DNA of 64,000 nucleotides from Devosia ginsengisoli. GTDB lineage: Bacteria; Pseudomonadota; Alphaproteobacteria; Rhizobiales; Devosiaceae. The DNA is taken from assembly GCF_024707105.1 (NCBI RefSeq), contig NZ_JANQAJ010000009.1, positions 124,001 through 188,000 on the forward strand. The letters run 5' to 3'. This document shows, one piece after another, positions 55,503 to 64,000 of the stretch (its first letter is position 1; each line of letters starts with the position of its first letter). The position numbers and the translations under genes were made by a program. The notes under the pieces are model-generated. The model made no database searches. It was given only the letters and a program-made list of their open reading frames with translations, and was not told where the DNA came from.

Positions 55503-55997
55503 TTACTGAACGACGGTAACCGCGCGGCGGTTCTGGCTCCAGCAGGAAATGTCGTTACAGATCGCCACCGGACGTTCCTTGCCGAAGGACTGGCTGGTGA
55601 TGCGGCCATTATTGACACCACGCGACACCAGATAGTTCACGACGACCGAAGCGCGGCGGGCGCCCAGGGCGATATTGTATTCGCGGGTACCGCGCTCGTC
55701 GGCATGGCCTTCGATCATGATGCGGTAGTTCTGGTACTGGTTGAGCCAGGCCGCCTGCTTGTCGAGCGTCGCCATGGCTTCGGAAGTCAGGCTGCTCGAA
55801 TCGGTTTCGAAGAACACACGGTCACCGACCGAAACGAGGAATTCCTGCTGGCTGCCCGGCGCACCGCCACCGGGGCCGAGATTGCCGACGCCGGTCGGCA
55901 TGGTGTTGGGCGTGCGCGAACAGGCCGCGACGACCGCCACGAAAAGCAGCATCGCGACGGCGCGCAACGCGGTGTTGAGAGGTGCGGTGATGACCAC
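55503..55997 (-). CDS. pal: Peptidoglycan-associated lipoprotein Pal
   Basis: Pal is the outer-membrane lipoprotein that binds peptidoglycan and TolB. The 164-residue product has a lipoprotein signal (AVAMLLFVAVVAACS, Cys in the lipobox) and a Gly/Pro-rich linker. An OmpA-like domain follows, with VFFETDSSSLTSEAMATLDKQAAWL, MIEGHADERGTREYNIALGARRASVVVNYL and ITSQSFGKERPVAICNDISCWSQNRRAV. The GTG at 55997 has GGAG eight bases upstream; upstream ATGs give an unlikely longer leader. Part of the tol-pal cluster on the minus strand. Confidence 0.95.
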   Translation of the reverse strand: MVITAPLNTALRAVAMLLFVAVVAACSRTPNTMPTGVGNLGPGGGAPGSQQEFLVSVGDRVFFETDSSSLTSEAMATLDKQAAWLNQYQNYRIMIEGHADERGTREYNIALGARRASVVVNYLVSRGVNNGRITSQSFGKERPVAICNDISCWSQNRRAVTVVQ

Positions 55998-56208
55998 GGG
56001 GAGGCTCCTGAAAGGCAACAATCTTAAGCACGGCATTTACCGCGCTTAATCTTAAGGCCGGGTTTTCCAGCGTGGTTAATCTTGTGCTATTCGGGCGTGA
56101 ATGTGGCGGGAAACCGGGCTTTTTTGTGATGGTGCCGGTTTGCCACAGGGATGTGAGGCGATCACATTAAGGTTAAGTGGGTGGTCAGGCAGTCACTTTC
56201 CACCGGCC

Positions 56209-56293
56209 GTCATCCTCGGGCTTGACCCGAGGAGACTTCACCTTGCCCGGCGCTCCGCAAGCGCAGAGCCCTCGGGTCAAGCCCGAGGGTGAC
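56209..56293. repeat. REPIN-like palindrome, TCCTCGGGCTTGACCCGAGG family
   Basis: Terminal inverted arms of about 24 bases (GTCATCCTCGGGCTTGACCC... and its complement), each itself a small hairpin, with a 35-base centre. It sits between tolB and pal and ends just before the tolB stop. Confidence 0.8.
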
Positions 56294-56311
56294 GATCGAG
56301 TATGCGGGCCT

Positions 56312-57622
56312 CTACCCCCGCAGCCCCGACCAGGCCGGGTCGCTGGCATAGCTCTCGGTGGGGATGGTCAGCAGGTTGCGGCCCCAGATATCGACGCTCA
56401 TCAGCTTGGGGCCGTCATTGCCGCCCGGATCCTGGAAGAACATGATGACGCGGCCATTGGGCGCCCAGGTGGGGCCTTCGGCGTGGAAGCTGGAATAGAG
56501 CATGCGCTCGCCCGAACCATCCGGGTTCATGATGCCGATATTGAACTGGCCGCCGGACTGGCGGGTGAAGGCGATGAGATCGCCCTTGGGCGACCAGACC
56601 GGCGTGGAATAGAGGCCCTGACCGAAGCTGATGCGCTGCGCATTACCGCCGCCCGAACCCATCATATAGATCTGCGGCGAACCGCCCCGGTCGGATTCGA
56701 AGACGATGCGGCTGCCATCGGGCGAATAGGACGGGCCGGTATCGATGGCCGCACCCGACGTGAGCTGCTGCGGCGTGCCGCCGCCCGTGCCCACGGCATA
56801 GATATTGGTGGCGCCATTCTGCTCCACCGAGAAGGCCACCGTGCCGCCATCGGGCGAAAAGCGCGGGGCAAAGGTCATGGCGCCGACGCTGGCCAGCCGC
56901 TGCTGGCGTCCGGAGGACAGTTGCAGCAAGTAGACCTGCGGATTGCCCTCGGCGAAATTCATATAGGTGACCATGTCGCCATTGGGGGCGAAGCGCGGCG
57001 TCATCGCCATGGTGCTGCCATCGGTCAGATACTGCACATTGGCGCCGTCCTGATCCATGATGGCCAGGCGCCGCACGCGGTTGGCCTTGGGACCGCTTTC
57101 GGCCGTGTAGATGACGCGGGTATCGAAATAGCCGGTGCTGCCCGCCAGCGATTCATAGATGGCGTCGGAAATGATGTGGGCGACGCGGCGGGAGGAATTG
57201 GGATCGGTATTGTAGCTCTTGCCGACCACCTGGGCCGCCTGCTGAGTGTCCCAGACGCGCACCGACGAGGAAATCTGCCCGCCGCGCTCGACCCCGCCCA
57301 TCACCAGCGCATCGACATTGGCCGTGCGCCAGGTGTTGAAATCGGGCGTGTTGTTGACATCGCCCACCTGCACCGGCAGCGAAGCCGGATCGAGCGGCAG
57401 GAACAGGCCCGAGCGGCGCAGGTTGTTGCGCACGATATCGGCGATTTCCTTGCCGAAGGCCGGGTCGGACGAGGCAAAATCGGGAATGGCGATGGGCAGC
57501 GGCTGGAAATTGGCGCCCTCCACCACGATACGCAATTGCGCCATCGCCATCGAGGAGCCGGCCAGCAGGGCCCCGCCGGCCAGGCCGAGCTTGAGCGCAT
57601 TGCGCCTTGTGATCAGGGTCAT
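56312..57622 (-). CDS. tolB: Tol-Pal system beta-propeller protein TolB
   Basis: TolB is the periplasmic propeller that shuttles between Pal and TolA during constriction. The 436-residue product has an N-terminal domain (VVEGANFQPLPIAIPDFASSDPAFGKEIADIVRNNLRRSGLF) and a six-bladed propeller built from WD-like repeats, such as APNGDMVTYMNFAEGNPQVYLL and SPDGSRIVFESDRGGSPQIYMM. The signal peptide is Tat-like (TRRNALKLGLAGGALLAGSSMAMAQ) rather than a plain Sec signal. The start at 57622 has GGAG six bases upstream; an ATG four codons earlier is possible. Confidence 0.96.
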   Translation of the reverse strand: MTLITRRNALKLGLAGGALLAGSSMAMAQLRIVVEGANFQPLPIAIPDFASSDPAFGKEIADIVRNNLRRSGLFLPLDPASLPVQVGDVNNTPDFNTWRTANVDALVMGGVERGGQISSSVRVWDTQQAAQVVGKSYNTDPNSSRRVAHIISDAIYESLAGSTGYFDTRVIYTAESGPKANRVRRLAIMDQDGANVQYLTDGSTMAMTPRFAPNGDMVTYMNFAEGNPQVYLLQLSSGRQQRLASVGAMTFAPRFSPDGGTVAFSVEQNGATNIYAVGTGGGTPQQLTSGAAIDTGPSYSPDGSRIVFESDRGGSPQIYMMGSGGGNAQRISFGQGLYSTPVWSPKGDLIAFTRQSGGQFNIGIMNPDGSGERMLYSSFHAEGPTWAPNGRVIMFFQDPGGNDGPKLMSVDIWGRNLLTIPTESYASDPAWSGLRG

Positions 57623-57679
57623 GTTCGTCTCCATTCTCCGCCGGGGCCATTCTGGCCACGCGACGCATCAAGTTCAAAA

Positions 57680-58798
57680 TCAGGGCCGCAGTTCCACGTC
57701 GATCTGCCGCCATTCGTCATACGCAGCCGCCGTGAGGCGGTAGGGTCCGCAATTCACCACGGCGCGTTGCGCCGCCCGGGCAATCGCCCCGCCGGCCGCC
57801 GAAGCATCGGCCGAGATGATGGCCGGTGTGCCATTGACCGAGCCATCCGGGTTGAGGCTCACCATCAGCCGCACATTGAGGCCGCTGTTGATGTCGCTGG
57901 GCAAGAGGTTCCAGCATTGCTTGATCTGGCCCACCAGCCCGTCGATTTCCGACCGGCTGAGCCGCGCCGACGTACCTGACGTATCACCCAGTGTCGGCGT
58001 GCCGCCCTGCCCGGTCGTACCGCCGGTGGTGTTGTCGTTGTTGATGATGGCAGAAATATCGTCGGCCAGCGACGCATCGAGCTGCGGCGTCGGCTGCTGT
58101 TGCTGGGCCTGCTGCGCCGCGGCCTGGCGCCTGCGCTCCTCTTCCTCGCGCTTCTTGCGCTCGGCTTCGGCCGCAGCGAACTGCTGGCGCTTCTGTTCCA
58201 GATTGGTCGGACGGCTCGCCGGCACCGGGGCTGCCACCTGCGGGGTGGGCGGCTCGGGCGTGGGCTCCGGTTCCGGCGCGGGCTCGGGTTCCGGCTCGGG
58301 GACAGGTTCAGGCGTCGGAGCCGGAGCGGGCTCAGGCTCGGGCGCCGGCACGGGCCGCGTGGCCGGGACCGGCGGCGCCACTGGCTCGGGCGTCGGTTCG
58401 GGTTCGGGGGCCGGTGTGGGTTCGGGCGCGGGAGCCGGCTCGGGTTCCGGCTCTGGCTCGGGTTCGGGCGCGGTTTCCGGCGCCGGGGCGGTATTGGTCA
58501 CCGGGGCCGGCGTCGGAACATCTGCCGGCGACGGGGTGACCTGGTCTTCTTCGGTATTGCCCGTGGGCTGGGCGAGTTCGGCTTGCCTGTCGTCCTCGAC
58601 GATGGAGGGCGTATTGGTCTCGACGATTTCGCTGTCGAGCTGGCCGGCGCGGATATTGGAATATTCCTCGATCGGCACGAGATCGACCGAAATCGACTCC
58701 ACGGCAGGCGTCAACGGCTCGGTAAACCCCAGATTGATGAGGCCGATTGTCAGCAGGACGATATGGGCGACGATCGATACCGAAAGGCCGGTGCGCAC
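57680..58798 (-). CDS. tolA: Cell envelope integrity protein TolA
   Basis: TolA spans the periplasm and passes energy from TolQR to TolB-Pal. The 372-residue protein has the single N-terminal helix ([20 protein letters not shown]). A long central segment (about 85-195) is made of Pro-Glu and Pro-Ala repeats, followed by a short charged helix ([30 protein letters not shown]). The C-terminal domain has [36 protein letters not shown] and the conserved Cys pair region. The Pro-rich spacer replaces the long helix of enterobacterial TolA, as in many alphaproteobacteria. Confidence 0.93.
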   Translation of the reverse strand: MRTGLSVSIVAHIVLLTIGLINLGFTEPLTPAVESISVDLVPIEEYSNIRAGQLDSEIVETNTPSIVEDDRQAELAQPTGNTEEDQVTPSPADVPTPAPVTNTAPAPETAPEPEPEPEPEPAPAPEPTPAPEPEPTPEPVAPPVPATRPVPAPEPEPAPAPTPEPVPEPEPEPAPEPEPTPEPPTPQVAAPVPASRPTNLEQKRQQFAAAEAERKKREEEERRRQAAAQQAQQQQPTPQLDASLADDISAIINNDNTTGGTTGQGGTPTLGDTSGTSARLSRSEIDGLVGQIKQCWNLLPSDINSGLNVRLMVSLNPDGSVNGTPAIISADASAAGGAIARAAQRAVVNCGPYRLTAAAYDEWRQIDVELRP

Positions 58799-58802
58799 TG
58801 GA

Positions 58803-59252
58803 CTAGCCCGGTTCCCGCTCGGTGATGAGCCCGATCTTGGTGAAGCCGGCCGCCGAGAGAATGCCCATGACGCGCATCACCGAGCCATAATTGGCGCTGG
58901 TATCGCCGCGCAGGAAGATGCGATCCTCGGTGCCGTTGACCGCCCTGGCGGTAACCGTGTTGACCAGATCGGTTTCGGCCACCACGTCCTCGTCGACATA
59001 GATCACGCCCTCGGGCGTCACCGCGACGGTGATCGGCTGGCTCTGGCTCGGCATTTCATTGGCGGCGGTCTTGGGCAGGTCGATCGGCACGCCTGATGTC
59101 ATCATCGGCGCGGCCACCATGAAGATGATGAGCAGCACCAGCATGACGTCGACCATCGGCGTCACGTTGATCTCGCTCATGATCGCCCGGCTCTTGCGGC
59201 GCCGGCGGCGACCGCCGCCGCTTCCGCCGCCTGCTGCGGCACCCATGCCCAT
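58803..59252 (-). CDS. tolR: Biopolymer transport protein TolR
   Basis: TolR forms the proton channel with TolQ and is related to ExbD and MotB. The 149-residue product has a Gly/Arg-rich N-terminus ([24 protein letters not shown]) and one membrane helix with the essential Asp ([21 protein letters not shown]). The periplasmic domain contains IYVDEDVV and [27 protein letters not shown]. The ATG at 59252 starts one base before the tolQ stop region; an ATG two codons later is equally possible. Confidence 0.95.
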   Translation of the reverse strand: MGMGAAAGGGSGGGRRRRRKSRAIMSEINVTPMVDVMLVLLIIFMVAAPMMTSGVPIDLPKTAANEMPSQSQPITVAVTPEGVIYVDEDVVAETDLVNTVTARAVNGTEDRIFLRGDTSANYGSVMRVMGILSAAGFTKIGLITEREPG

Positions 59253-59253
59253 G

Positions 59254-59963
<710 letters not shown>

Positions 59964-60081
59964 GTCGTGATCCCTTTCGGCCCGGTTCGCGCACCCGACC
60001 CTCAAGCATCAGGCGATGGGGTCGAAATCTGTCAAAATTAAGAGAAATGCCCGCGAAACCGGCCCTTTGCTGGGTGGCTCC

Positions 60082-60095
60082 CGGACACGTGTCCG
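60082..60095. promoter_or_regulatory. Perfect 14-base palindrome CGGACACGTGTCCG in the tolQ/CHRD gap
   Basis: A self-complementary 14-mer in the 262-base gap between divergent tolQ and the CHRD gene, about 120 bases from the tolQ start. It looks like an operator for a dimeric regulator; I recognise no regulator for it. Confidence 0.35.
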
Positions 60096-60156
60096 CTTTG
60101 CCGCAATTATGGTCAAGAAGAGGTTAAGAAAGAGAGTCGGGGCAACAAGTTGTGAA

Positions 60157-60181
60157 GGAACGTCATCCCCTGGAGCCCGTT
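60157..60181 (+). promoter_or_regulatory. EcfG-type general-stress promoter upstream of the CHRD gene
   Basis: GGAAC at 60157-60161 and CGTT at 60178-60181 with a 16-base spacer, an exact consensus match, 44 bases before the ATG at 60226. It is the only promoter-like match found in front of this gene. Confidence 0.6.
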
Positions 60182-60225
60182 GAGCGGCAGGCGCCGATCC
60201 CGGCGCGTTCCACAGGAGGATTCTC

Positions 60226-60663
60226 ATGACGATCCGTATCGCGTCCCTGGCCGCCATCACGTCGGTCGCAATGCTGCTGGCTGCCCCGGCCTATGCCGAA
60301 ATGCTCAACATGACGGCCGAACTCACCGGCGCCGCCGAGGTTCCCGCCAATGATTCCGCCGGCACGGGCACGCTCGAAGCCACCTATGACACCGAAACCA
60401 TGATGTTCACCTGGACGGTCAACTATGAAGGCCTGACCGGCGATGCCACCGCCGCGCATTTCCACGGCCCGGCCGCTGCCGACGCCACTGCCGGCCCGGT
60501 AGTCCCGATCGATGGCGATCTCGCCAGCCCGATCGAAGGCTCGGCCACGCTGACCGAAGAACAGGCGACCCAGCTCCAGGATGGCATGTGGTATTTCAAC
60601 GTCCACACCGCCGAATATCCCGACGGCGAAATCCGCGGCCAGGTGACGGCTGCAGCCATGTAG
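60226..60663 (+). CDS. Exported CHRD domain protein
   Basis: A 145-residue protein with a signal peptide (MTIRIASLAAITSVAMLLAAPAYA) followed by one CHRD domain. That domain has NMTAELTGAAEVPANDSAGTGTLEATYDTETMMFTWTVNYEGLTGDATAAHFHGPA at the front and GMWYFNVHTAEYPDGEIRGQV at the end, the family's closing motif. CHRD domains are beta-barrel folds of uncertain role in bacteria, often secreted and stress-linked. AGGAGG lies just before the ATG. It interrupts the usual ybgC-tolQ neighbourhood and runs in the opposite direction. Confidence 0.92.
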   Translation: MTIRIASLAAITSVAMLLAAPAYAEMLNMTAELTGAAEVPANDSAGTGTLEATYDTETMMFTWTVNYEGLTGDATAAHFHGPAAADATAGPVVPIDGDLASPIEGSATLTEEQATQLQDGMWYFNVHTAEYPDGEIRGQVTAAAM

Positions 60664-60666
60664 CCC

Positions 60667-60697
60667 AAAAGGGGACCGTCAGGCGGTCCCCTTTTTG
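60667..60697. terminator. Bidirectional terminator between the CHRD gene and ybgC
   Basis: AAAAGGGGACCG-TCAGG-CGGTCCCCTTTTT, with A and T runs on both sides, between convergent genes; it overlaps the last codons of ybgC. Confidence 0.88.
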
Positions 60698-61083
60698 TCG
60701 GCAAGCGCCCTGATGGCGGCGGGCATCCGCGCTGCGCCGCCGCTGGTCCTGATGGCCACGACGATCACGCCGGCGCGCGTCAGCACCACGCCATCACGCA
60801 GAATTGCTTGCGACAGCGTCAGCCGTGCACCGCTGACGGCGGCGATTTCGGTGGTGACATCAAGGAGGTCATCGATATGGGCGGCGCCATCGAAGGCGAT
60901 CTCCATGGAACGGACGGCAAAGGCAATGCCTTCCGCCGCCAGCTCGGAATGGTGGATGCCTGCGTCGCGCAGGAATTCGGTACGGCCACGCTCGAAGAAT
61001 TTGAGATAGGCCGCGTGGTAGACATTGCCGGAAAAATCGGTGTCTTCGTAATAGATGCGGACGGGGAAGCTGTGGCGGGTCAT
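60679..61083 (-). CDS. ybgC: Acyl-CoA thioester hydrolase YbgC
   Basis: A 134-residue hotdog-fold thioesterase associated with Tol-Pal in most proteobacteria. The catalytic region VRIYYEDTDFSGNVYHAAYLKFFERGRTEFLRDAG carries the Asp of the 4-hydroxybenzoyl-CoA thioesterase type (D-T-D-x-x-G-x-V-Y-H-A-x-Y). The tail holds SGARLTLSQAILRDGVVLTRAGVIVVAI. The start overlaps the rhomboid gene by 4 bases. Normally ybgC is followed directly by tolQ; here a divergent CHRD gene intervenes. Confidence 0.93.
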   Translation of the reverse strand: MTRHSFPVRIYYEDTDFSGNVYHAAYLKFFERGRTEFLRDAGIHHSELAAEGIAFAVRSMEIAFDGAAHIDDLLDVTTEIAAVSGARLTLSQAILRDGVVLTRAGVIVVAIRTSGGAARMPAAIRALADKKGTA

Positions 61084-61652
61084 ACCCTGCCTCCAGCTCG
61101 GCGGGGCAACCGCACGGCAACCTGCCCCACCAGCAGCCCGACCAGCAGCGCCGGGCCGTGGATATCGTGGGCAAATGTCAGCCATATGGCCAGGGCCAGC
61201 ACTGCCAGTGCAGTGACGACGCGCTGCGGCACAGGCCCACCCGACAGGTAGCTCCACCAGCCCACGACGAGCCCCACCAACCCCAATGTGGCGACAGAAT
61301 TGCCCGCACCGACCGGTTGCCAGAACAGCCCGGCGACTTCACCGGCAAGCCCCGCCAGGACATAGGCGAGAAGCCAGATGCAAGGTGCGAAAACCCACTC
61401 GGCCAAGGTTCCGGCCACGGCCAGCAGCGGGAAATTCACCGCGATCTGCTTGAACCCCTCGTCATGGACCAGCCATGCCGTGGCAAAGCGCCAGACCTGG
61501 CCATCGACCACCATCGAGGGCTGCCGACGCAATGCCGGAAGCAGCTCGGGCATGACCGCTTGCCCCATAGTGACAGCGACCGTCGCCGCCAGGACGACGA
61601 TGGTCAGCCAGGGAATCCGACGGTTCAATCCTCGGATGCCGGCGGGGCTCAT
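61080..61652 (-). CDS. Rhomboid-like membrane protein
   Basis: A 190-residue protein with about six helices and rhomboid-type landmarks: VWRFATAWLVHDEGFKQIAVNFPLLAVAG (L1 region, with an N where active rhomboids have it), GAGNSVATLGLVGLVVG (nucleophile Ser in a G-x-S-like context) and AHDIHGPALLVGLLVGQ (His near the end). The usual GxSG is GNSV, so activity is uncertain. It is sandwiched by 4-base overlaps with ybgC and the Nudix gene, making a tight ruvB-Nudix-rhomboid-ybgC message. Confidence 0.75.
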   Translation of the reverse strand: MSPAGIRGLNRRIPWLTIVVLAATVAVTMGQAVMPELLPALRRQPSMVVDGQVWRFATAWLVHDEGFKQIAVNFPLLAVAGTLAEWVFAPCIWLLAYVLAGLAGEVAGLFWQPVGAGNSVATLGLVGLVVGWWSYLSGGPVPQRVVTALAVLALAIWLTFAHDIHGPALLVGLLVGQVAVRLPRRAGGRV

Positions 61653-62155
61653 TCCACCGCCTCGCCTTCGTGGAACACGACATGCTCCGGCGCGCCGGAG
61701 AGCGAGCGTAGCCGCGCCGGCAGCCAGGGCGGCAGCAGGCACGCGTCTTTCAGCGCCGATCCCTCGAGCGGCAGCCAGGAAAATTGCAGCAGATGCCCCT
61801 CATCTTCGCGTACGAGGAAAGGCTGCTGACCGCCCGGTCCCACATGCTCGGGCAGTTCGATGGCATAGATGAAGCCGAGCTCGTGGTAGCGGTCGCCCTC
61901 GCGGCCATAAAAGCTCTCCGAGGTGAAGAGCAGCGGCCCGACTTCGACCGGCATGACCAGTTCCTCGGCCATTTCGCGCACCAGGGCCACATTGCTGGGC
62001 TCGCCCATCTCGACGCGCCCACCCGGCAGCATGCAATAGCTGTCATCGTCCTCGCGGCAGACCAGCACATGCCCGTCGCGGATGGCCACCCCGGCCACGC
62101 GATAGTTGAAGCAGGTGCCCCCGACCGGAAAGCTGAGCAGGATGCGTTCGTTCAT
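61649..62155 (-). CDS. Nudix hydrolase
   Basis: A 168-residue enzyme with a full Nudix box, [28 protein letters not shown] (G-x5-E-x7-R-E-U-x-E-E-L), which hydrolyses nucleoside diphosphates linked to another group. Upstream is [27 protein letters not shown], downstream [27 protein letters not shown]. It overlaps ruvB by 4 bases (ATGA) and the rhomboid gene by 4 bases. Substrate unknown; it could be house-cleaning or RNA-related. Confidence 0.92.
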   Translation of the reverse strand: MNERILLSFPVGGTCFNYRVAGVAIRDGHVLVCREDDDSYCMLPGGRVEMGEPSNVALVREMAEELVMPVEVGPLLFTSESFYGREGDRYHELGFIYAIELPEHVGPGGQQPFLVREDEGHLLQFSWLPLEGSALKDACLLPPWLPARLRSLSGAPEHVVFHEGEAVE

Positions 62156-63192
62156 TCCGCCTCCGGCTCCTCGAACAGGCTGGCCTGCAGGCCGACAAAG
62201 CCCTGCGGTACGACTTTGCCCAGATGCTGGAAAGCCGTGCCGGTCAGCATGCGGCCGCGCGGCGTGCGCTGGATGAAGCCCTGCTGGATCAGATAGGGCT
62301 CGACGATTTCCTCGATCGCGTCGCGCGGCTCGCTCAGCGCCGCCGCGATGGTCTCGATGCCAACAGGACCGCCATTGTAGAAATCGGCAATAGTGGTGAG
62401 ATAGCGCCGGTCGAGCTGGTCGAGCCCGCGCGCATCGACATCGAGCCGCAGCAGCGCCTTGTCGGCGATGGCGCGGGTGATTTCGCCCGAGCCGTCGACC
62501 AGCGCGAAGTCGGTCACCCGGCGCAGCAGGCGCCCGGCAATGCGCGGCGTGCCGCGGGAGCGGCGGGCGATTTCCATGGCCCCGTCCGGCGCCATCGGCA
62601 TGCCCAGCAGCCGCGCGCCGCGCTGCACGATCTGCACCAGCTCCTCGGGCGTATAGAAATTGAGCCGCACCGGAATGCCGAAGCGGTCGCGCAAGGGCGT
62701 GGTTAGCAGGCCGGCGCGGGTGGTCGCGCCGACCAGGGTGAACTTGGCAAGATCGATCCGCACCGAGCGGGCGGCCGGGCCCTCGCCGATGATGAGATCG
62801 AGCTGGAAATCCTCCATCGCCGGATAGAGCACTTCCTCGATCGCCGGATTGAGCCGGTGGATCTCGTCGATGAACAGCACATCGCGCTCTTCGAGATTGG
62901 TCAGCAGCGCGGCGAGGTCGCCAGCCTTGGCGATGACCGGACCGGACGTGGCGCGGAAACCGACGCCCAGCTCGCGCGAAATGATCTGCGCCAGCGTGGT
63001 CTTGCCGAGGCCCGGCGGACCGACAAACAGCACGTGGTCCAGCGCCGTGCCGCGCTTCTTGGCCGCCTCAATGAACACTTCGAGATTGGCCCGCGCAGCC
63101 GCCTGCCCAACGAACTCGGAAAACCCGGACGGGCGCAGGGAGACGTCAAGCGGATCGTCGCGGCCGGCGGCGGGAGAGGTAAGATCGGTCAC
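62152..63192 (-). CDS. ruvB: Holliday junction branch-migration helicase RuvB
   Basis: RuvB is the hexameric AAA+ motor that drives Holliday junction migration with RuvA. The 346-residue protein shows [24 protein letters not shown], Walker [15 protein letters not shown], Walker [25 protein letters not shown], sensor [20 protein letters not shown] and the winged-helix end [15 protein letters not shown]. It starts with GTG overlapping the stop of the gene before it (GTGA). ruvA and ruvC, normally just upstream, are not there in this window. Confidence 0.98.
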   Translation of the reverse strand: MTDLTSPAAGRDDPLDVSLRPSGFSEFVGQAAARANLEVFIEAAKKRGTALDHVLFVGPPGLGKTTLAQIISRELGVGFRATSGPVIAKAGDLAALLTNLEERDVLFIDEIHRLNPAIEEVLYPAMEDFQLDLIIGEGPAARSVRIDLAKFTLVGATTRAGLLTTPLRDRFGIPVRLNFYTPEELVQIVQRGARLLGMPMAPDGAMEIARRSRGTPRIAGRLLRRVTDFALVDGSGEITRAIADKALLRLDVDARGLDQLDRRYLTTIADFYNGGPVGIETIAAALSEPRDAIEEIVEPYLIQQGFIQRTPRGRMLTGTAFQHLGKVVPQGFVGLQASLFEEPEAE

Positions 63193-63533
63193 GCGAGCAT
63201 CCGAGCTGCAATCAGGGTCAGTGCAAAAAGCAGCTTCGCTTCCCGCTCATGATCAGTGAAGCCCCCGAACCCGTCGATCGGTCCATCATAGATATCTTCT
63301 CCGCCAGCATCGGGATAAATCACTTGCATACCCCCGTGACGAGCTCTGATGTAGCCGGACAACTCATCTAACTTCAAAACCTCGTACTGCTCTGGAACCG
63401 AAGGCGAGGTCAGCTTTAGCATTAGGCCAAGGCGCTCCGCAGCTTCGAGCACCAGTTCAGGCGTCGCAGGTGGCTTTGCCTTTGGCAGGCCTAATTTCTC
63501 AATCTGCTCGACAAAAGACGTCATCATGTTCAC
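63189..63533 (-). CDS. Unknown protein directly upstream of ruvB, 114 aa
   Basis: Not recognised. The product is soluble, with an N-terminal helix pair ([34 protein letters not shown]), a central strand region ([26 protein letters not shown]) and a C-terminal helix ([18 protein letters not shown]). Its stop overlaps the ruvB GTG, and the frame uses normal GC-rich third positions only partly, being more AT-rich than ruvB. ATGs at 63533, 63527 and 63524 are close alternatives. The position where ruvA is expected suggests an insertion. Confidence 0.55.
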   Translation of the reverse strand: MNMMTSFVEQIEKLGLPKAKPPATPELVLEAAERLGLMLKLTSPSVPEQYEVLKLDELSGYIRARHGGMQVIYPDAGGEDIYDGPIDGFGGFTDHEREAKLLFALTLIAARMLA

Positions 63534-63559
63534 CAGAAAGGTTCCACAAACGCTCTAAA

Positions 63560-64000
63560 TTAGCGTCCAACGAGCCTCAACTCCCATCGCGGTTGCTCCG
63601 TGAGCCACGATTGAATCCACTCAGGATCGAATCCGCCCCACAAATTTTCGTATACTGATGCTAGCTGAGGTCGTAGTCGTTTGATCTCGCGGTAGCATTC
63701 GATGAATGCGCGTCGAGGATTTTCATAGTCCCCAAGCAACAGATCCTTTTCGAAGGGATAGCGCCAATCTACAAAATATCGTGCGATCTCGGCCACATGT
63801 TCAGACAGATGCATAAGATTCTGGCGAACATCGGCCGGAAGCCGAAAATACAACGCTTCCAAGTTGTGGCCCGTCTCTGCGGTGTCACGCGACAGCAAAT
63901 TAATAAGCTTCAGCGCCAATTCGACGGCCAGCGCATAATTTGTGATGGTGGGAGCCGACACTGTATGAAACCCGTATCGGCCAAGTTTTAGCTCCAGAGC
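63560..64000 (-). CDS. HEPN-like helical protein, cut by the right window edge
   Basis: The frame is open to the window edge (residues LELKLGRYGFHTV precede a possible GTG at 63961), so the start is outside. The product is all-helical. The run YALAVELALKLINLLSRDTAETGHNLEALYFRLP resembles HEPN proteins (E-L-A-L-K then G-H-x-L-x-x-L), and ARYFVDWRYPFEKD resembles the W-R-Y/F segment found in some of them. The R-x4-6-H nuclease motif of toxic HEPN proteins is not clear. Base composition is AT-richer than ruvB, suggesting an acquired gene. HEPN assignment is tentative. Confidence 0.4.
   Translation of the reverse strand, partial: ALELKLGRYGFHTVSAPTITNYALAVELALKLINLLSRDTAETGHNLEALYFRLPADVRQNLMHLSEHVAEIARYFVDWRYPFEKDLLLGDYENPRRAFIECYREIKRLRPQLASVYENLWGGFDPEWIQSWLTEQPRWELRLVGR

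Noticed and set aside
56015..56070. Several TTAA words upstream of pal as a CtrA site
   Set aside because: None are spaced by seven bases; the pairs are two or more than ten bases apart.

Overview
The window comes from an alphaproteobacterium of the Hyphomicrobiales (Rhizobiales), most like Devosia and relatives. The evidence is GC-rich coding with little intergenic space, the SciP/CtrA/ChpT cell-cycle circuit, an EipA (DUF1134) gene, a Caulobacter-style fliF-fliG-fliH-fliN-flbD operon, an alphaproteobacterial serC leader, EcfG-type promoters (GGAAC-N16/17-CGTT) and many REPIN-like palindromes. The genus is an inference.

Layout. 1-2.6 kb: end of a flagellar locus (fliK, flgD) and sciP. 2.6-6.4 kb: accessory stretch with a structured intergenic element, a Bcr/CflA-type MFS pump and an AT-richer island of three overlapping genes (RelE/HigB-like, XRE regulator, DUF6941-like). 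7.2-14.6 kb: flagellar operon fliF-G-H-N-flbD and flhA. 14.6-20.5 kb: small metabolic and stress genes (APH(6)-like kinase, ABM monooxygenase, DUF2934, VOC, GST, LysE, GNAT, two PRC-barrel proteins); several have EcfG-type promoters. 20.5-27 kb: fliJ, fliI, then ctrA, an alpha/beta hydrolase with an ECF42 sigma factor, a CheY-like receiver and chpT. 27-30 kb: a divergent ECF41/carboxymuconolactone-decarboxylase pair, a YHS protein and eipA. 30-34 kb: coiled-coil protein, rluD, rpoH. 34-38.4 kb: thiamine locus (thiN, TPP riboswitch, thiB-thiP-thiQ) studded with REPINs. 38.5-50.8 kb: large membrane protein, purA, EamA transporter, BBE-type oxidase, serA, serC, denD, outer-membrane protein, glmM. 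50.9-60 kb: ftsH, tilS, cpoB, pal, tolB, tolA, tolR, tolQ. 60-64 kb: CHRD protein, ybgC, rhomboid, Nudix, ruvB and two unknown genes, the last cut by the window edge.

How it works together. CtrA-like boxes (TTAA-N7-TTAA and one-mismatch versions) lie upstream of sciP, fliF, fliI/ctrA, eipA and the outer-membrane protein, so much of the window may be one cell-cycle, flagellar and envelope regulon, with ChpT as the expected phosphodonor to CtrA and SciP as its antagonist. A second layer is stress control: three loci carry EcfG-type promoters, and an ECF41 and an ECF42 sigma factor sit next to matches to their own published promoter motifs.

Two core genes, fliK and tolQ, are each broken by what looks like one missing base in a run of identical bases; sequencing error is the simplest explanation. 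No CRISPR array, rRNA, complete tRNA, transposase or integrase was seen.
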